A DNA stretch of 64,000 bases from Anoxybacter fermentans (GTDB lineage: Bacteria > Bacillota > Halanaerobiia > DY22613), in assembly GCF_003991135.1 (NCBI RefSeq), contig NZ_CP016379.1, positions 3,038,001 through 3,102,000 of the forward strand, given 5' to 3'. Positions 48,511 to 56,404 of the stretch are shown piece after piece (the stretch's first letter is position 1; each line of letters starts with the position of its first letter). The translations under genes and the position numbers were made by a program. Below the pieces are notes generated by a model that saw nothing but the letters and a program-made list of their open reading frames with translations, did no database searches and was not told the DNA's origin.

Positions 48511-49311
48511 ATGAGACATACATTACTTTGTTGTATTAAACTTATCAAAGCTCAAATTAAGGGACAAATGACACATAATTGGAGTTTTGTTGTATATGTA
48601 TTTAGTATAATGGTGGTATATGCTTCTACCCTGGCTGGTATATGGGTTATTTTAAAAAGATTTACTATAATAAACGATTGGACCTATGGACAGATTGCTT
48701 TTATTTATATTTTATCTTTATTATCCTATGGGGTACGTTCATTGTTTTTTACACCGTTTAGATTTCTGGGGATATTAGTAAAAAGCGGGGATATGGATAA
48801 TTTTTTGATTAGACCAATAAACCCCTTTATATATATCATGAGTTGCAAATTTCAACCCTACTCTCTTTCTCATATTTTGTTAGGGGTTATTTTATTTTGG
48901 TTATTAAAAGATCAATTTGGAATAACCTGGAATTTAACAAATATTATATATTTTATTTTAGCAGTATTATCTGGGGCATTGGTTCAATCTGCAATTACGA
49001 TTGTGATAGGTTCACTTGCTTTTTTCATAACTGAAACCGAAGGTCTTGACTGGATATATAACGGGTTTAAAGAGTTTATATGGTATCCAGTAAGTTTATA
49101 TAATAATGTAGTTAAATTTATTTTGTTTTTTGTTATACCACTAGCTTTTGCCAGTTATGTACCGGCAGGGATTTTTTTGGATCATCCTGAATATTTAATT
49201 TTTCCTAAATGGGTATGGAAAATATCTCTTTTGGTTGGTGTTGTACTTATTCTAGGTGCGTATGGTTTTTGGAATATAGGTTTAAGACATTATCAGAGCA
49301 CAGGAAGTTAA
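48511..49311 (+). CDS. ABC-2 exporter permease (COG3694-like), operon 2
   Basis: The 266-residue membrane protein has KSGDMDNFLIRPINPF and IWYPVSLYNNVVKF, matching the paralogue at 15185, and the shared end LRHYQSTGS. The ATG at 48511 follows AAGGAGGT. Longer frames upstream overlap the preceding permease and are not used. Confidence 0.86.
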   Translation: MRHTLLCCIKLIKAQIKGQMTHNWSFVVYVFSIMVVYASTLAGIWVILKRFTIINDWTYGQIAFIYILSLLSYGVRSLFFTPFRFLGILVKSGDMDNFLIRPINPFIYIMSCKFQPYSLSHILLGVILFWLLKDQFGITWNLTNIIYFILAVLSGALVQSAITIVIGSLAFFITETEGLDWIYNGFKEFIWYPVSLYNNVVKFILFFVIPLAFASYVPAGIFLDHPEYLIFPKWVWKISLLVGVVLILGAYGFWNIGLRHYQSTGS

Positions 49312-49331
49312 AAGAGGGGATGGGAATAATC

Positions 49332-50315
49332 ATGAATGTTATTGAAGTAAAAGATTTAAAAAGATATTTTACAATATATAAGAGGCCACCTGGGATTACC
49401 GGTATATTTAAAAGTATGATTAAACCCAAAAGAATAATTAAGAAAGCGGTAGATGGAATAAGTTTTAATGTAACTAAAGGTGAGATTGTTGGTATCCTGG
49501 GCCCGAATGGGGCAGGAAAGTCAACAACTATAAAAATGTTGACAGGAATACTTGTACCTACAGAAGGAATAGTCAGAGTAAATGGTAGAGAGCCTTTTAA
49601 AAATAGGATTAAGAATGCTATGGAGATAGGAGTTGTTTTTGGACAGAGAACCCAATTATGGTGGAATTTACCTTTAAGAGAATCATTTGATTTAATCAGA
49701 ACTATATATAAAATTCCAACTGAGATATATAATAAAAATTACAAAATATTTAGTGAAATTCTTGAACTGGACAGGTTTATTGATACACCAGTAAGACAAT
49801 TAAGTTTAGGACAGAGGATGAGAGCTGAAATAGGTGCTTCATTATTACACAATCCTAAAATTGTTTTTTTTGATGAACCAACGATTGGGCTTGATGTAGT
49901 AGCAAAACAAAGGATCAGGGAATTTATAAAAAGAGTTAATGAGAAAAGTAACGTTACAGTTATATTAACTACCCATGATATGGGAGATATAGAAAAGCTG
50001 TGTGACAGAATCATAATTATTGATAATGGAAAAATTATTTATGATGGAAGTATTAATAAAATAAAGGAAATTTATGCAAAAGAAAGAGTTTTGGTTGTAG
50101 ATTTTGAAATTGAACCGGTTGATTTTGAGTTAACTATGGGAAGGGTTATCAAGGAAGAAGGTACGCGAAAACATATACTATTTAATCGGGATGAATGCTC
50201 TGCTCCTGAATTGGTGAATTATCTTTCTGCGAAATACAGTATAAAGGATTTTATGTTAAAAGAAACAGATATAGAGCATATAATCGGACATATCTATGAG
50301 CATAAATTTAAATAA
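49332..50315 (+). CDS. ABC transporter ATP-binding protein (COG4586-like), operon 2
   Basis: The 327-residue ATPase is the same length as the operon 1 paralogue. It has Walker A GPNGAGKST, GVVFGQRTQLWWNLP, signature LSLGQRMR, Walker B IVFFDEPTIGLD and LTTHDMGDIE. ATG 49320 is an alternative start; both lie near GAGGGG. It completes the second exporter unit. No radical SAM gene is left beside this operon. Confidence 0.92.
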   Translation: MNVIEVKDLKRYFTIYKRPPGITGIFKSMIKPKRIIKKAVDGISFNVTKGEIVGILGPNGAGKSTTIKMLTGILVPTEGIVRVNGREPFKNRIKNAMEIGVVFGQRTQLWWNLPLRESFDLIRTIYKIPTEIYNKNYKIFSEILELDRFIDTPVRQLSLGQRMRAEIGASLLHNPKIVFFDEPTIGLDVVAKQRIREFIKRVNEKSNVTVILTTHDMGDIEKLCDRIIIIDNGKIIYDGSINKIKEIYAKERVLVVDFEIEPVDFELTMGRVIKEEGTRKHILFNRDECSAPELVNYLSAKYSIKDFMLKETDIEHIIGHIYEHKFK

Positions 50316-50376
50316 AAAAGATTGTCCGGTGTTATTTCTTAAGATAATGATAATTTTATCTTCTTATTGTTATACG

Positions 50377-50596
50377 GTTATACTGCAAAAAGTTAATTTT
50401 TTGCTCCTTGAGAAATTTTTCAAACCATCTAAAGCTCGATGTTAGTCGAAATAAGGTTTCCTAAGCAAAGAGACCTCCTGGCTTTTGATTAGCTCATTAC
50501 TTCCTGTGATGAGATCTTATTTCGTCGGAAATCTTGCTAAGATGGTTTAGCGAAAAATTTCTATGTCGCTCAAAATTAGCTTTTTGCAGTATAATC
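50377..50596 (+). repeat. Palindromic 220-bp element, full copy
   Basis: The copy is 220 bp from GTTATACTGCAAAAAGT to TTTTTGCAGTATAATC, after exporter operon 2. The first central hairpin is partly eroded (CTAAGCAAAGAGACC with GGCTTTTGATTAG). Confidence 0.9.
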
Positions 50597-50719
50597 TTAG
50601 ATTTGTTTTTAATATATTTTCATTCTAATTCTGAAACCTATTGATTTAGATAAGAGGTAGATTAAAATTTAAACCAAATATTGCTACAAAAATCAGATGA
50701 AGTTAATATTGAAAAAACC

Positions 50720-50766
50720 TTGACAAAAGCGAACAAAAAAGATAAACTAAAAGTGTGCATATGCAC
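50720..50766 (+). promoter_or_regulatory. Promoter and 12-bp palindrome upstream of DUF134 gene
   Basis: TTGACA (50720-50725) and TAAACT (50743-50748) are 17 bp apart. The perfect palindrome GTGCATATGCAC at 50755-50766 covers the likely transcription start. It is a good candidate operator, perhaps for the HTH protein encoded downstream. Confidence 0.65.
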
Positions 50767-50784
50767 AAAAAGGGGAGAGGGAGT

Positions 50785-51087
50785 ATGCCGCGCTGTAAGA
50801 AAAAACGTTGCTGTAGGCGATTGAATGAGGAAAAGATTTTCAAACCTATATCTATCCCTCTTAAAGAGTTAGAAATTGTAGAGCTTGAATTGGATGAGTT
50901 TGAGGCTATTCGACTCTGTGACCTGGAGGGAAAAAATCAGATTGAGGCTGGTGAGATAATGGAGATTTCCAGAGGTACTGTCCAGCGTTTGCTCAAATCA
51001 GGACGAAAAAAGATTGTTTATGCATTATTACATTCTTACGGATTAAAGATTAAGGACAATTATCAAAAGGAGGAGCAAAAAAAATGA
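50785..51087 (+). CDS. DUF134 (UPF0251) HTH protein
   Basis: The 100-residue protein starts MPRCKKKRCC, a cysteine- and lysine-rich head usual for DUF134. It then has FKPISIPLKELEIVELELDE, and a sigma-region-4-like helix-turn-helix around NQIEAGEIMEISRGTVQRLL. ATG 50785 has GGGGAGAGGG in front. DUF134 genes are commonly next to NifX/NifB-like dinitrogenase cofactor proteins, as here, and probably act as regulators. The start of the next gene overlaps its stop (ATGA). Confidence 0.87.
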   Translation: MPRCKKKRCCRRLNEEKIFKPISIPLKELEIVELELDEFEAIRLCDLEGKNQIEAGEIMEISRGTVQRLLKSGRKKIVYALLHSYGLKIKDNYQKEEQKK

Positions 51088-51450
51088 AAATCTGTTTGCC
51101 CACCATGGGAAAGGAAGGTTTAAAAGAGAAGGTGTTCAGTCATTTTGGGAGTGCCAGGTATTTTACCATATTATGATACTGAAACAAAGGATTTAAAGGT
51201 TATTGAGAACAGTAATGAGCATCACAGTCATGGGGCATGTCAACCGTTAAAAGCTATAGCAGGTTATGATATTGATGTGGTGTTGACTAACGGTATGGGC
51301 CGGCGTGCAGTTAGTTTATTAAATGAAGGTGGGATAAAAGTTTATCTTCTGGAAGGTGATACTGTAGAAGAAGCGATAGCCAGATTTGAAGCTGGTGAAT
51401 TGCGGGAATTAACCAGTGATATGGCTTGTCAGGGCCATGGATGTCATTGA
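51084..51450 (+). pseudogene. NifX/NifB-type (dinitrogenase Fe-Mo cofactor) protein, frameshifted
   Basis: The ATG at 51084 gives KICLPTMGKEGLKEKVFSHF, GSARYFTI and then a stop. The next frame continues as YDTETKDLKVIENSNEHHSH, DVVLTNGMGRRAVSLLNEGG and ends CQGHGCH. One extra T in ATATTATG near 51170-51177 explains the break. Intact relatives bind Fe-S/Mo cofactor-like clusters and often end in such a metal-binding tail. A sequencing error would restore it. Confidence 0.8.
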
Positions 51451-51459
51451 GTAAAGCTG

Positions 51460-51490
51460 GTGGTGAGGAGACTCACCACTTATTTTTTTA
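51460..51490 (+). terminator. Rho-independent terminator after DUF134 operon
   Basis: GTGGTGAG pairs with CTCACCAC around GAGA and is followed by TTATTTTTTT. Confidence 0.85.
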
Positions 51491-51506
51491 AAAAATTATT
51501 TAAATG

Positions 51507-51725
51507 GTTGAACCGCACAAAGCTAATTTTTCGCTTAGAGAGAAATTTTTCAAACCATTTAAAACTCGATTTTAGTTGAAATAAGGCTCCCTAATCAAAG
51601 GGTCCTCCTGGCTCTTGATTAGCTCATCAATCTTCATATGAGGCCTTATTTCTCCTCCGATCTCACTAAGATGGTTTAACGAAAACTTTCTATACCGTTC
51701 AAAATTAGCTTTGTGCAGTTTTTAT
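51507..51725 (+). repeat. Palindromic element, diverged full copy between convergent genes
   Basis: The ends are changed in a matching way: GTTGAACCGCACAAAGCTAA on the left and TTAGCTTTGTGCAGTTTTTA on the right, so CACAAAGC pairs with GCTTTGTG instead of the usual GCAAAAAGC with GCTTTTTGC. This compensating change supports selection or copying of the paired ends. Confidence 0.88.
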
Positions 51726-51814
51726 AAATTATCTATACCAAATGTTCTCCTTAACTTGCGAAAAAGTATAATTTCCTAAACATTGAAAAAGGCGAAAAAT
51801 AGTAATACTGCTTC

Positions 51815-52603
51815 TTAAACACCATAACCACTATATACTTTTAATGCTTTTTGCCAGGCCAATAATGAACTAATTGCAAAAATTATTAACCAAACAATTT
51901 CAATAAAAATATCTTTAATAAAACTATCTAGATATAACTTATTTTGAAGATAAGTAGTTGGAACAAAAACAAAAAATTTAAAGGGAAGAATATTAATAAT
52001 TTTTAATATTTTTTCTGGAAAAATATACAGTGGTATTATACTACCACTAAAAAAACTAACTACATTTGAAATTAACATCCGTAAGACCCAAACTCTTTCA
52101 AACTTAAATGATAATAAGCTAATCAAAAAATAAAATAGAGTATTAATAATTATTGACAGGTTAATGATAATCAAAAACTGTATTATTTGAAAAAGTTGAA
52201 TTTTGAATTGTAAATATTTTAAATAGATTAATAACAATAGCAAAAACGGCATCTTAATAATTACATTACAAAAAACTTTTCCGAAAATACTTTCAATAAG
52301 TGTTATTGGCTTACATAAATACTTTGTCAACTCACCCTTAACAACACAATCTTCAACCATTTCATTTATAATTCGGTCATTATAGAGAGAATAAACGAAA
52401 AGGGCAATGGAAAAATAGATCATAATATCTCTTAAAGAGGTATAACTTTCACTATTATTTAATATCCCTTTCCACACAAAATAGTATATAATTAAATACC
52501 CCGGATAAGATATTAAATCGAAAAAAGAGTTAATAAAATAATACCGATAATTTAATAAATTTACTCTTATTAGGATAAATAAATTCAAAAAATTTCGTAT
52601 CAT
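51815..52603 (-). CDS. ABC-2 exporter permease (COG4587-like), operon 3
   Basis: The 262-residue membrane protein has about six hydrophobic segments. CVVKGELTKYLCKPITLIES and SGSIIPLYIFPEKILKIINI match the loops of the permeases at 14018 and 47711. It is the last gene of a minus-strand operon that begins with a small peptide ORF and a radical SAM gene. The spacing to the preceding permease is 6 bp. Confidence 0.85.
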   Translation of the reverse strand: MIRNFLNLFILIRVNLLNYRYYFINSFFDLISYPGYLIIYYFVWKGILNNSESYTSLRDIMIYFSIALFVYSLYNDRIINEMVEDCVVKGELTKYLCKPITLIESIFGKVFCNVIIKMPFLLLLLIYLKYLQFKIQLFQIIQFLIIINLSIIINTLFYFLISLLSFKFERVWVLRMLISNVVSFFSGSIIPLYIFPEKILKIINILPFKFFVFVPTTYLQNKLYLDSFIKDIFIEIVWLIIFAISSLLAWQKALKVYSGYGV

Positions 52604-52609
52604 AATAAT

Positions 52610-53407
52610 CTAACCTCTACCACTTTCATAATTTTTTAGACCTTTTCGCCAAATATAGGCTGTTATTATGGTCCACGTAATAGCAACTAAAACTAAAGTT
52701 TTATTAATCTGAAAAAAATCTTCATTTGTTATCGAATGTGATGTAAATAATGTTGGATATGTTGCCAGAAAAACTAAAGGTAATACATATGTAAAAAATT
52801 TTATAATATTATCTGGATAGATTGTAATTGGATATCTAATAACTGGATTAATCATTGTTAAAATGTTTACTACAAAATTGGCCTGTTTAATCCAGAAAGC
52901 AGTATAATTTAAAGCCAAATAAATCCGATTCATTGTATAGACAACTAAACATATCATAATTAAAGACTCAATAAATCTCAATATGTCTATCTGATAACCC
53001 ATAAAAGAAAGGACAATAAACATTAGGGTAATTTCAAATCCCAATTGAAAAAGGGGCATAAAATTTATCCTCAATCCTACAATCATCCAATTTGGATTGA
53101 CCGGTTTAGTTAAAAAGACATCCAATTCTCCAGAATTAATACTCCGCCAGAACTGAAAAGTTCCACTCGATAATGCCCAGTTCAAATTATAATATATTTT
53201 AGTGTAAGAATATAACATTATTAACTGCTCAATTTTCCAGCCATAAAATCCATTAAATTTTTTAAAAATAATATTCCAGAATAAAATCTGCAACAGAAAT
53301 AAAAGTAAGTTTGTGCAAAAATACGATATTAAATTGAATCTATATTCTAAAGTTTTTTTGAAAGATATAATCAAAAAACGCCTGATCATTATGCAAAAAA
53401 ATCTCAT
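52610..53407 (-). CDS. ABC-2 exporter permease (COG3694-like), operon 3
   Basis: The 265-residue membrane protein has SINSGELDVFLTKPVNPNWM and RYPITIYPDNIIKF, as in the paralogues, and ends LKNYESGRG. Its ATG overlaps the stop of the ATPase gene (ATGA), which implies coupled translation. Confidence 0.86.
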   Translation of the reverse strand: MRFFCIMIRRFLIISFKKTLEYRFNLISYFCTNLLLFLLQILFWNIIFKKFNGFYGWKIEQLIMLYSYTKIYYNLNWALSSGTFQFWRSINSGELDVFLTKPVNPNWMIVGLRINFMPLFQLGFEITLMFIVLSFMGYQIDILRFIESLIMICLVVYTMNRIYLALNYTAFWIKQANFVVNILTMINPVIRYPITIYPDNIIKFFTYVLPLVFLATYPTLFTSHSITNEDFFQINKTLVLVAITWTIITAYIWRKGLKNYESGRG

Positions 53408-54330
53408 TGTTGATAAATCTCCTTTATAACATTTCTTAAAGAAATATCTGTAATTGATATATCAATTATGTCAAATGTATTTAATATAATTGGTAACATA
53501 TCATTTATCGTTTTATTATCTATTTTAATTCTAATATAGTCAAAAGACTCCTGTAGTACATTACAGTTTAGTCTTAGCTCCTTAAAAGCTTGATAATTAT
53601 TTACCCTGGTATAATATATCGAAATAATTTTATGAGTTAGATATTTTTTACGAAATTCCTCCATTGTATCATAATACTGAAGAGTTCCATCATTAAGTAA
53701 CATTATTTTTGAAGCTATACTTTCAACATCTCCTAATAGATGGGTAGCGAAAAAAACTGTTGCCTTTGTCTCTTTAACATATTCCTTAATCAAATTTCTA
53801 AAAATCGATTTAGTAATCTCATCTAAGCCTACCGTTGGTTCATCTAAAAAGATATATTTTGGTTTGTGGATCATAGTTACAGCAAACTCCGATTTAATTC
53901 TCTCACCGAAAGAAAACTTTCTAACTGGATGATGTAATAATTTTTCTAAATTTAATTTTTCTACCAAAAAGTTTAAATTTTTTTCAAATACCTTTTTATC
54001 CATTCTATATACATCTCGATATAATTTAAAAGATTCAATAAGTGGTAAATCCCATATCAAAACACTTTTTTGACTAAAAAGTACCCCTATATTTTTCAAT
54101 AGTTTTTTACGGTCTTTGTAAGGATTTAGATTATTAATTTTGATTTCTCCTGATGAAGGGGACAAAACACCGCACAAAAGTTTTATTAATGTAGATTTAC
54201 CACTTCCATTTTTACCTAAACAGGCAACAATTTCACCATCATCAACAGAAAAATTAATATCATTCAACACTGTTTTGAATTTCCTTCTTTTGATTTTATA
54301 TGTTTTTGATAAATTAGTAACTTCAATCAT
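53404..54330 (-). CDS. ABC transporter ATP-binding protein, operon 3
   Basis: The 308-residue ATPase has Walker A GKNGSGKST, the Q-loop region GVLFSQKSVLIWDLP, signature FSFGERIKSEF, Walker B YIFLDEPTVGLDE and FFATHLLGDVE. The signature departs from the usual LSLGQ of its paralogues. A C-terminal domain of about 80 residues is kept. TAGGAG lies upstream of the ATG. It should drive export of the product made by the radical SAM gene just upstream. Confidence 0.9.
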   Translation of the reverse strand: MIEVTNLSKTYKIKRRKFKTVLNDINFSVDDGEIVACLGKNGSGKSTLIKLLCGVLSPSSGEIKINNLNPYKDRKKLLKNIGVLFSQKSVLIWDLPLIESFKLYRDVYRMDKKVFEKNLNFLVEKLNLEKLLHHPVRKFSFGERIKSEFAVTMIHKPKYIFLDEPTVGLDEITKSIFRNLIKEYVKETKATVFFATHLLGDVESIASKIMLLNDGTLQYYDTMEEFRKKYLTHKIISIYYTRVNNYQAFKELRLNCNVLQESFDYIRIKIDNKTINDMLPIILNTFDIIDISITDISLRNVIKEIYQQ

Positions 54331-54437
54331 ATTGGTAACTCCTATCTATCATAATATTTACAATATGGCTCAGGATTCATTAAATTACCCGTAATCTCAT
54401 CAGTTACTGATGGACATCCACCATAACATTTCTTTTT

Positions 54438-55667
54438 TTAATACTCTTCACAGTATTTACATTTTGATCCTATTTCTAATGTTCTCATGAAAAGAAATTG
54501 TTCATTTTTATCCCAAATCTCTTTAAAATTTTTATTGAAAACAGATTCAGATGGTATTTCTCTTTTTTTAAAGACTTCACTTAAAAAAGTACATGGTAAA
54601 ACTTTTCCATCTGCTGCAATACTAGCATTAATAATACCTGCCCCACATCTTTTAGCTTGTAAAAATCCCATTAAATTATCTCCTACCGGTTGTGTAACTT
54701 TACCCTCAGGAGTTATTAAATGTCCATATAAAAATTGATTATTTCCTGTTTTATGAGCAAAATTTTTTATCTCATTAATCACCATCTCTTTCCAATCTGT
54801 ATTAAATTTATTTCCTTTTCTAAAATTTAAAGAGGTATTCTTTGCTCTTCCAACAGGTTTAATAGGTGAAAAAGAGCCCCGATGAATTCCACGGTCATAC
54901 ATAATATTTAAAAACTCTTTTATAGTCCATACATTTAAGTTATTTAAGACTAAATTAAAGCCAAAATCTATATTATGTTTTTGTAAAATTTTTATATTAG
55001 ACATTATTTTGTTATAAGTACCAGTACCTCTAATTCTGTCGTGTACTTCTGGAATTCCATCAATTGAAATACTCAATCTTAAAAAGTGATTTTTATACTG
55101 TTTTACAATATCTATAAATTCATCTGTTATAACAGTGCCATTAGTACAAATTTGTATATTAATTCCAGAATCAATAAGTAATTCAATAATTTTGTATAAA
55201 TCTGGATGTAATAGAGGTTCTCCACCAGTTAAACTAACTTCAAATACACCTACCTCTTTTAACTGTTGAACAATTTCCGCAACTCGATCAAAACTCATTT
55301 GAGAACCCTGTCCATAATCCCCAAAACAATGTTTACATTTTAAATTACAATAATCTGTAATTGAAAGAAATACTTTCACTGGAGCACTCAATGCATTTTT
55401 TGTTGGTAATATTTCAATAATTGAACCATTTAAATAATTTTGATTGATTACATCATTTTCTTTTAAAATATCTACGTATTCTAAAATATTTGTATATACT
55501 TCTTTTGAATCATTATGATAAAAATGTAACATTCCTTCTACGCCAAATTCATAAATCCTCTTGATAATTTCATATCCGAAATCATCTACACAAAAAAGAT
55601 TAAACTCACCTTTATCATGAACTAGTCCACCAAATCCTTCTTTTCGAATAATATATCTTTTATTCAA
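54438..55667 (-). CDS. Radical SAM/SPASM peptide maturase, C-terminus cut by an in-frame TAA
   Basis: The 409-residue protein starts with a PqqD-like domain of about 90 residues (KEGFGGLVHDKGEFNLFCVD), the part that usually binds a precursor peptide. The radical SAM core has C-NLK-C-KH-C in TDYCNLKCKHCFG and VSLTGGEPLLHPDLY. The SPASM part has CGAGIINASIAADGKVLPC, FKEIWDKNEQFLF and SKCKYCEEY, then TAA. The same frame goes on to 54342 as KKKCYGGCPSVTDEITG and ends PYCKYYDR, supplying three more cysteines normally needed for the auxiliary clusters. The gene is thus truncated by one nonsense codon, or read through. It lies between a tiny peptide ORF and an ABC-2 exporter. Confidence 0.88.
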   Translation of the reverse strand: MNKRYIIRKEGFGGLVHDKGEFNLFCVDDFGYEIIKRIYEFGVEGMLHFYHNDSKEVYTNILEYVDILKENDVINQNYLNGSIIEILPTKNALSAPVKVFLSITDYCNLKCKHCFGDYGQGSQMSFDRVAEIVQQLKEVGVFEVSLTGGEPLLHPDLYKIIELLIDSGINIQICTNGTVITDEFIDIVKQYKNHFLRLSISIDGIPEVHDRIRGTGTYNKIMSNIKILQKHNIDFGFNLVLNNLNVWTIKEFLNIMYDRGIHRGSFSPIKPVGRAKNTSLNFRKGNKFNTDWKEMVINEIKNFAHKTGNNQFLYGHLITPEGKVTQPVGDNLMGFLQAKRCGAGIINASIAADGKVLPCTFLSEVFKKREIPSESVFNKNFKEIWDKNEQFLFMRTLEIGSKCKYCEEY

Positions 55668-55741
55668 TTAAGTCCCCCCAAACCTATTTATAATATTTTA
55701 GTTATTTATTTTGCCAGATATAATTTAGACTTGAACTTAAA

Positions 55742-55791
55742 TTTAAAGAACAATAGACCTTCAAAAACTAGAAGGTCTATTGTTCTTTAAA
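55742..55791 (-). terminator. Perfect 21-bp hairpin between peptide ORF and radical SAM gene
   Basis: The arms at 55742-55762 and 55771-55791 are exact reverse complements around an 8-nt loop. On the minus strand the hairpin follows the peptide stop codon at once and lies 75 bp before the maturase start. Such a hairpin can act as a partial terminator or RNA 3-prime end, so that the peptide is made in excess of the enzymes. Confidence 0.8.
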
Positions 55792-55848
55792 TTACATCAC
55801 AGTTTGAGTACCGAGAGCAACCACTTTTTTAAATACTGGTTTCTTCAT
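55792..55848 (-). CDS. Candidate RiPP precursor peptide, 18 residues
   Basis: The ORF encodes MKKPVFKKVVALGTQTVM. AGGTGA lies nine bases before the ATG, and a consensus promoter lies 45 bp upstream. The lysine-rich first half could be a leader and VALGTQTVM the modified part. It directly precedes a radical SAM gene with PqqD-like domain and an exporter, the usual place of a RiPP precursor gene. The peptide family is not known to me. That this ORF is translated and modified is inference. Confidence 0.6.
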   Translation of the reverse strand: MKKPVFKKVVALGTQTVM

Positions 55849-55894
55849 TATTTCTGTCACCTACATATCCGATATTTCGCAATATTATAAATAT

Positions 55895-55923
55895 ATTTTA
55901 CATTTTTTATCTTTTTTTGTCAA
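55895..55923 (-). promoter_or_regulatory. Sigma-A promoter of the peptide/radical SAM operon
   Basis: On the minus strand TTGACA (55918-55923) and TAAAAT (55895-55900) are exactly 17 bp apart. Transcription should begin near 55888, about 40 nt before the 18-codon ORF. Confidence 0.78.
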
Positions 55924-56173
55924 GCTAGATATATTTTTTTATTAGTCTAATCTTAGGTTTAATGTTATTAAATATAAAAAAGTTATAATGCTCCAAACAA
56001 AAATTCTTTCTGAAGTCGATACTAAAGAACCCGTGCCATTTTAATATCCTTCTCTTCAGATAGATCAACAAAACCATCTTCAGTCTGAATTAATAGAGTT
56101 TCTTATTCGATTATCGAACAATATAACTTTTTCCCCTACCAGAAGTTTCAAAATATTTTCAGTAAAAATACAT
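55924..56173. other. Intergenic stretch with a minus-strand gene remnant
   Basis: On the minus strand EDGFVDLSEEKDIKMARVL can be read near 56024-56085, with stops on both sides. It is a short remnant I cannot name. Confidence 0.3.
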
Positions 56174-56253
56174 AATTTCGACTGAAATCGAGCTTTAGAT
56201 GGTTTGAAAAATTTCTCAAGGAGCGAAAAATTGGCTTTTTGCAGTATGACCAT
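56174..56253 (-). repeat. Arm fragment of the palindromic element
   Basis: ATTTCGACTGAAATCGAGCT through GGCTTTTTGCAGTATGACC matches one full arm and terminus of the 220-bp family. The second arm and central hairpins are missing. Confidence 0.75.
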
Positions 56254-56404
56254 ATTTATAGAATCTTTGGTTAAAGAAATTAATTGAATAAATAAGTAGT
56301 GTATAATATTTTATGTAAAGGATTTTTGTGGGGATTTGAAGAATAATATTTTTATAATTAAATGGGAAATAAGCCTATTGTTATAATTTAAAGAAGGTGA
56401 TATT
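56254..56404. promoter_or_regulatory. Leader of the ABC-F gene
   Basis: AT-rich leader with TATAAT at 56306 and AAGGTGAT at about 56393 as ribosome binding site. I see no clear leader peptide or attenuator. Confidence 0.3.

Noticed and set aside
54140-54738. Plus-strand frames opposite the radical SAM and ATPase genes
   Set aside because: They are antisense shadows of well-supported minus-strand genes.
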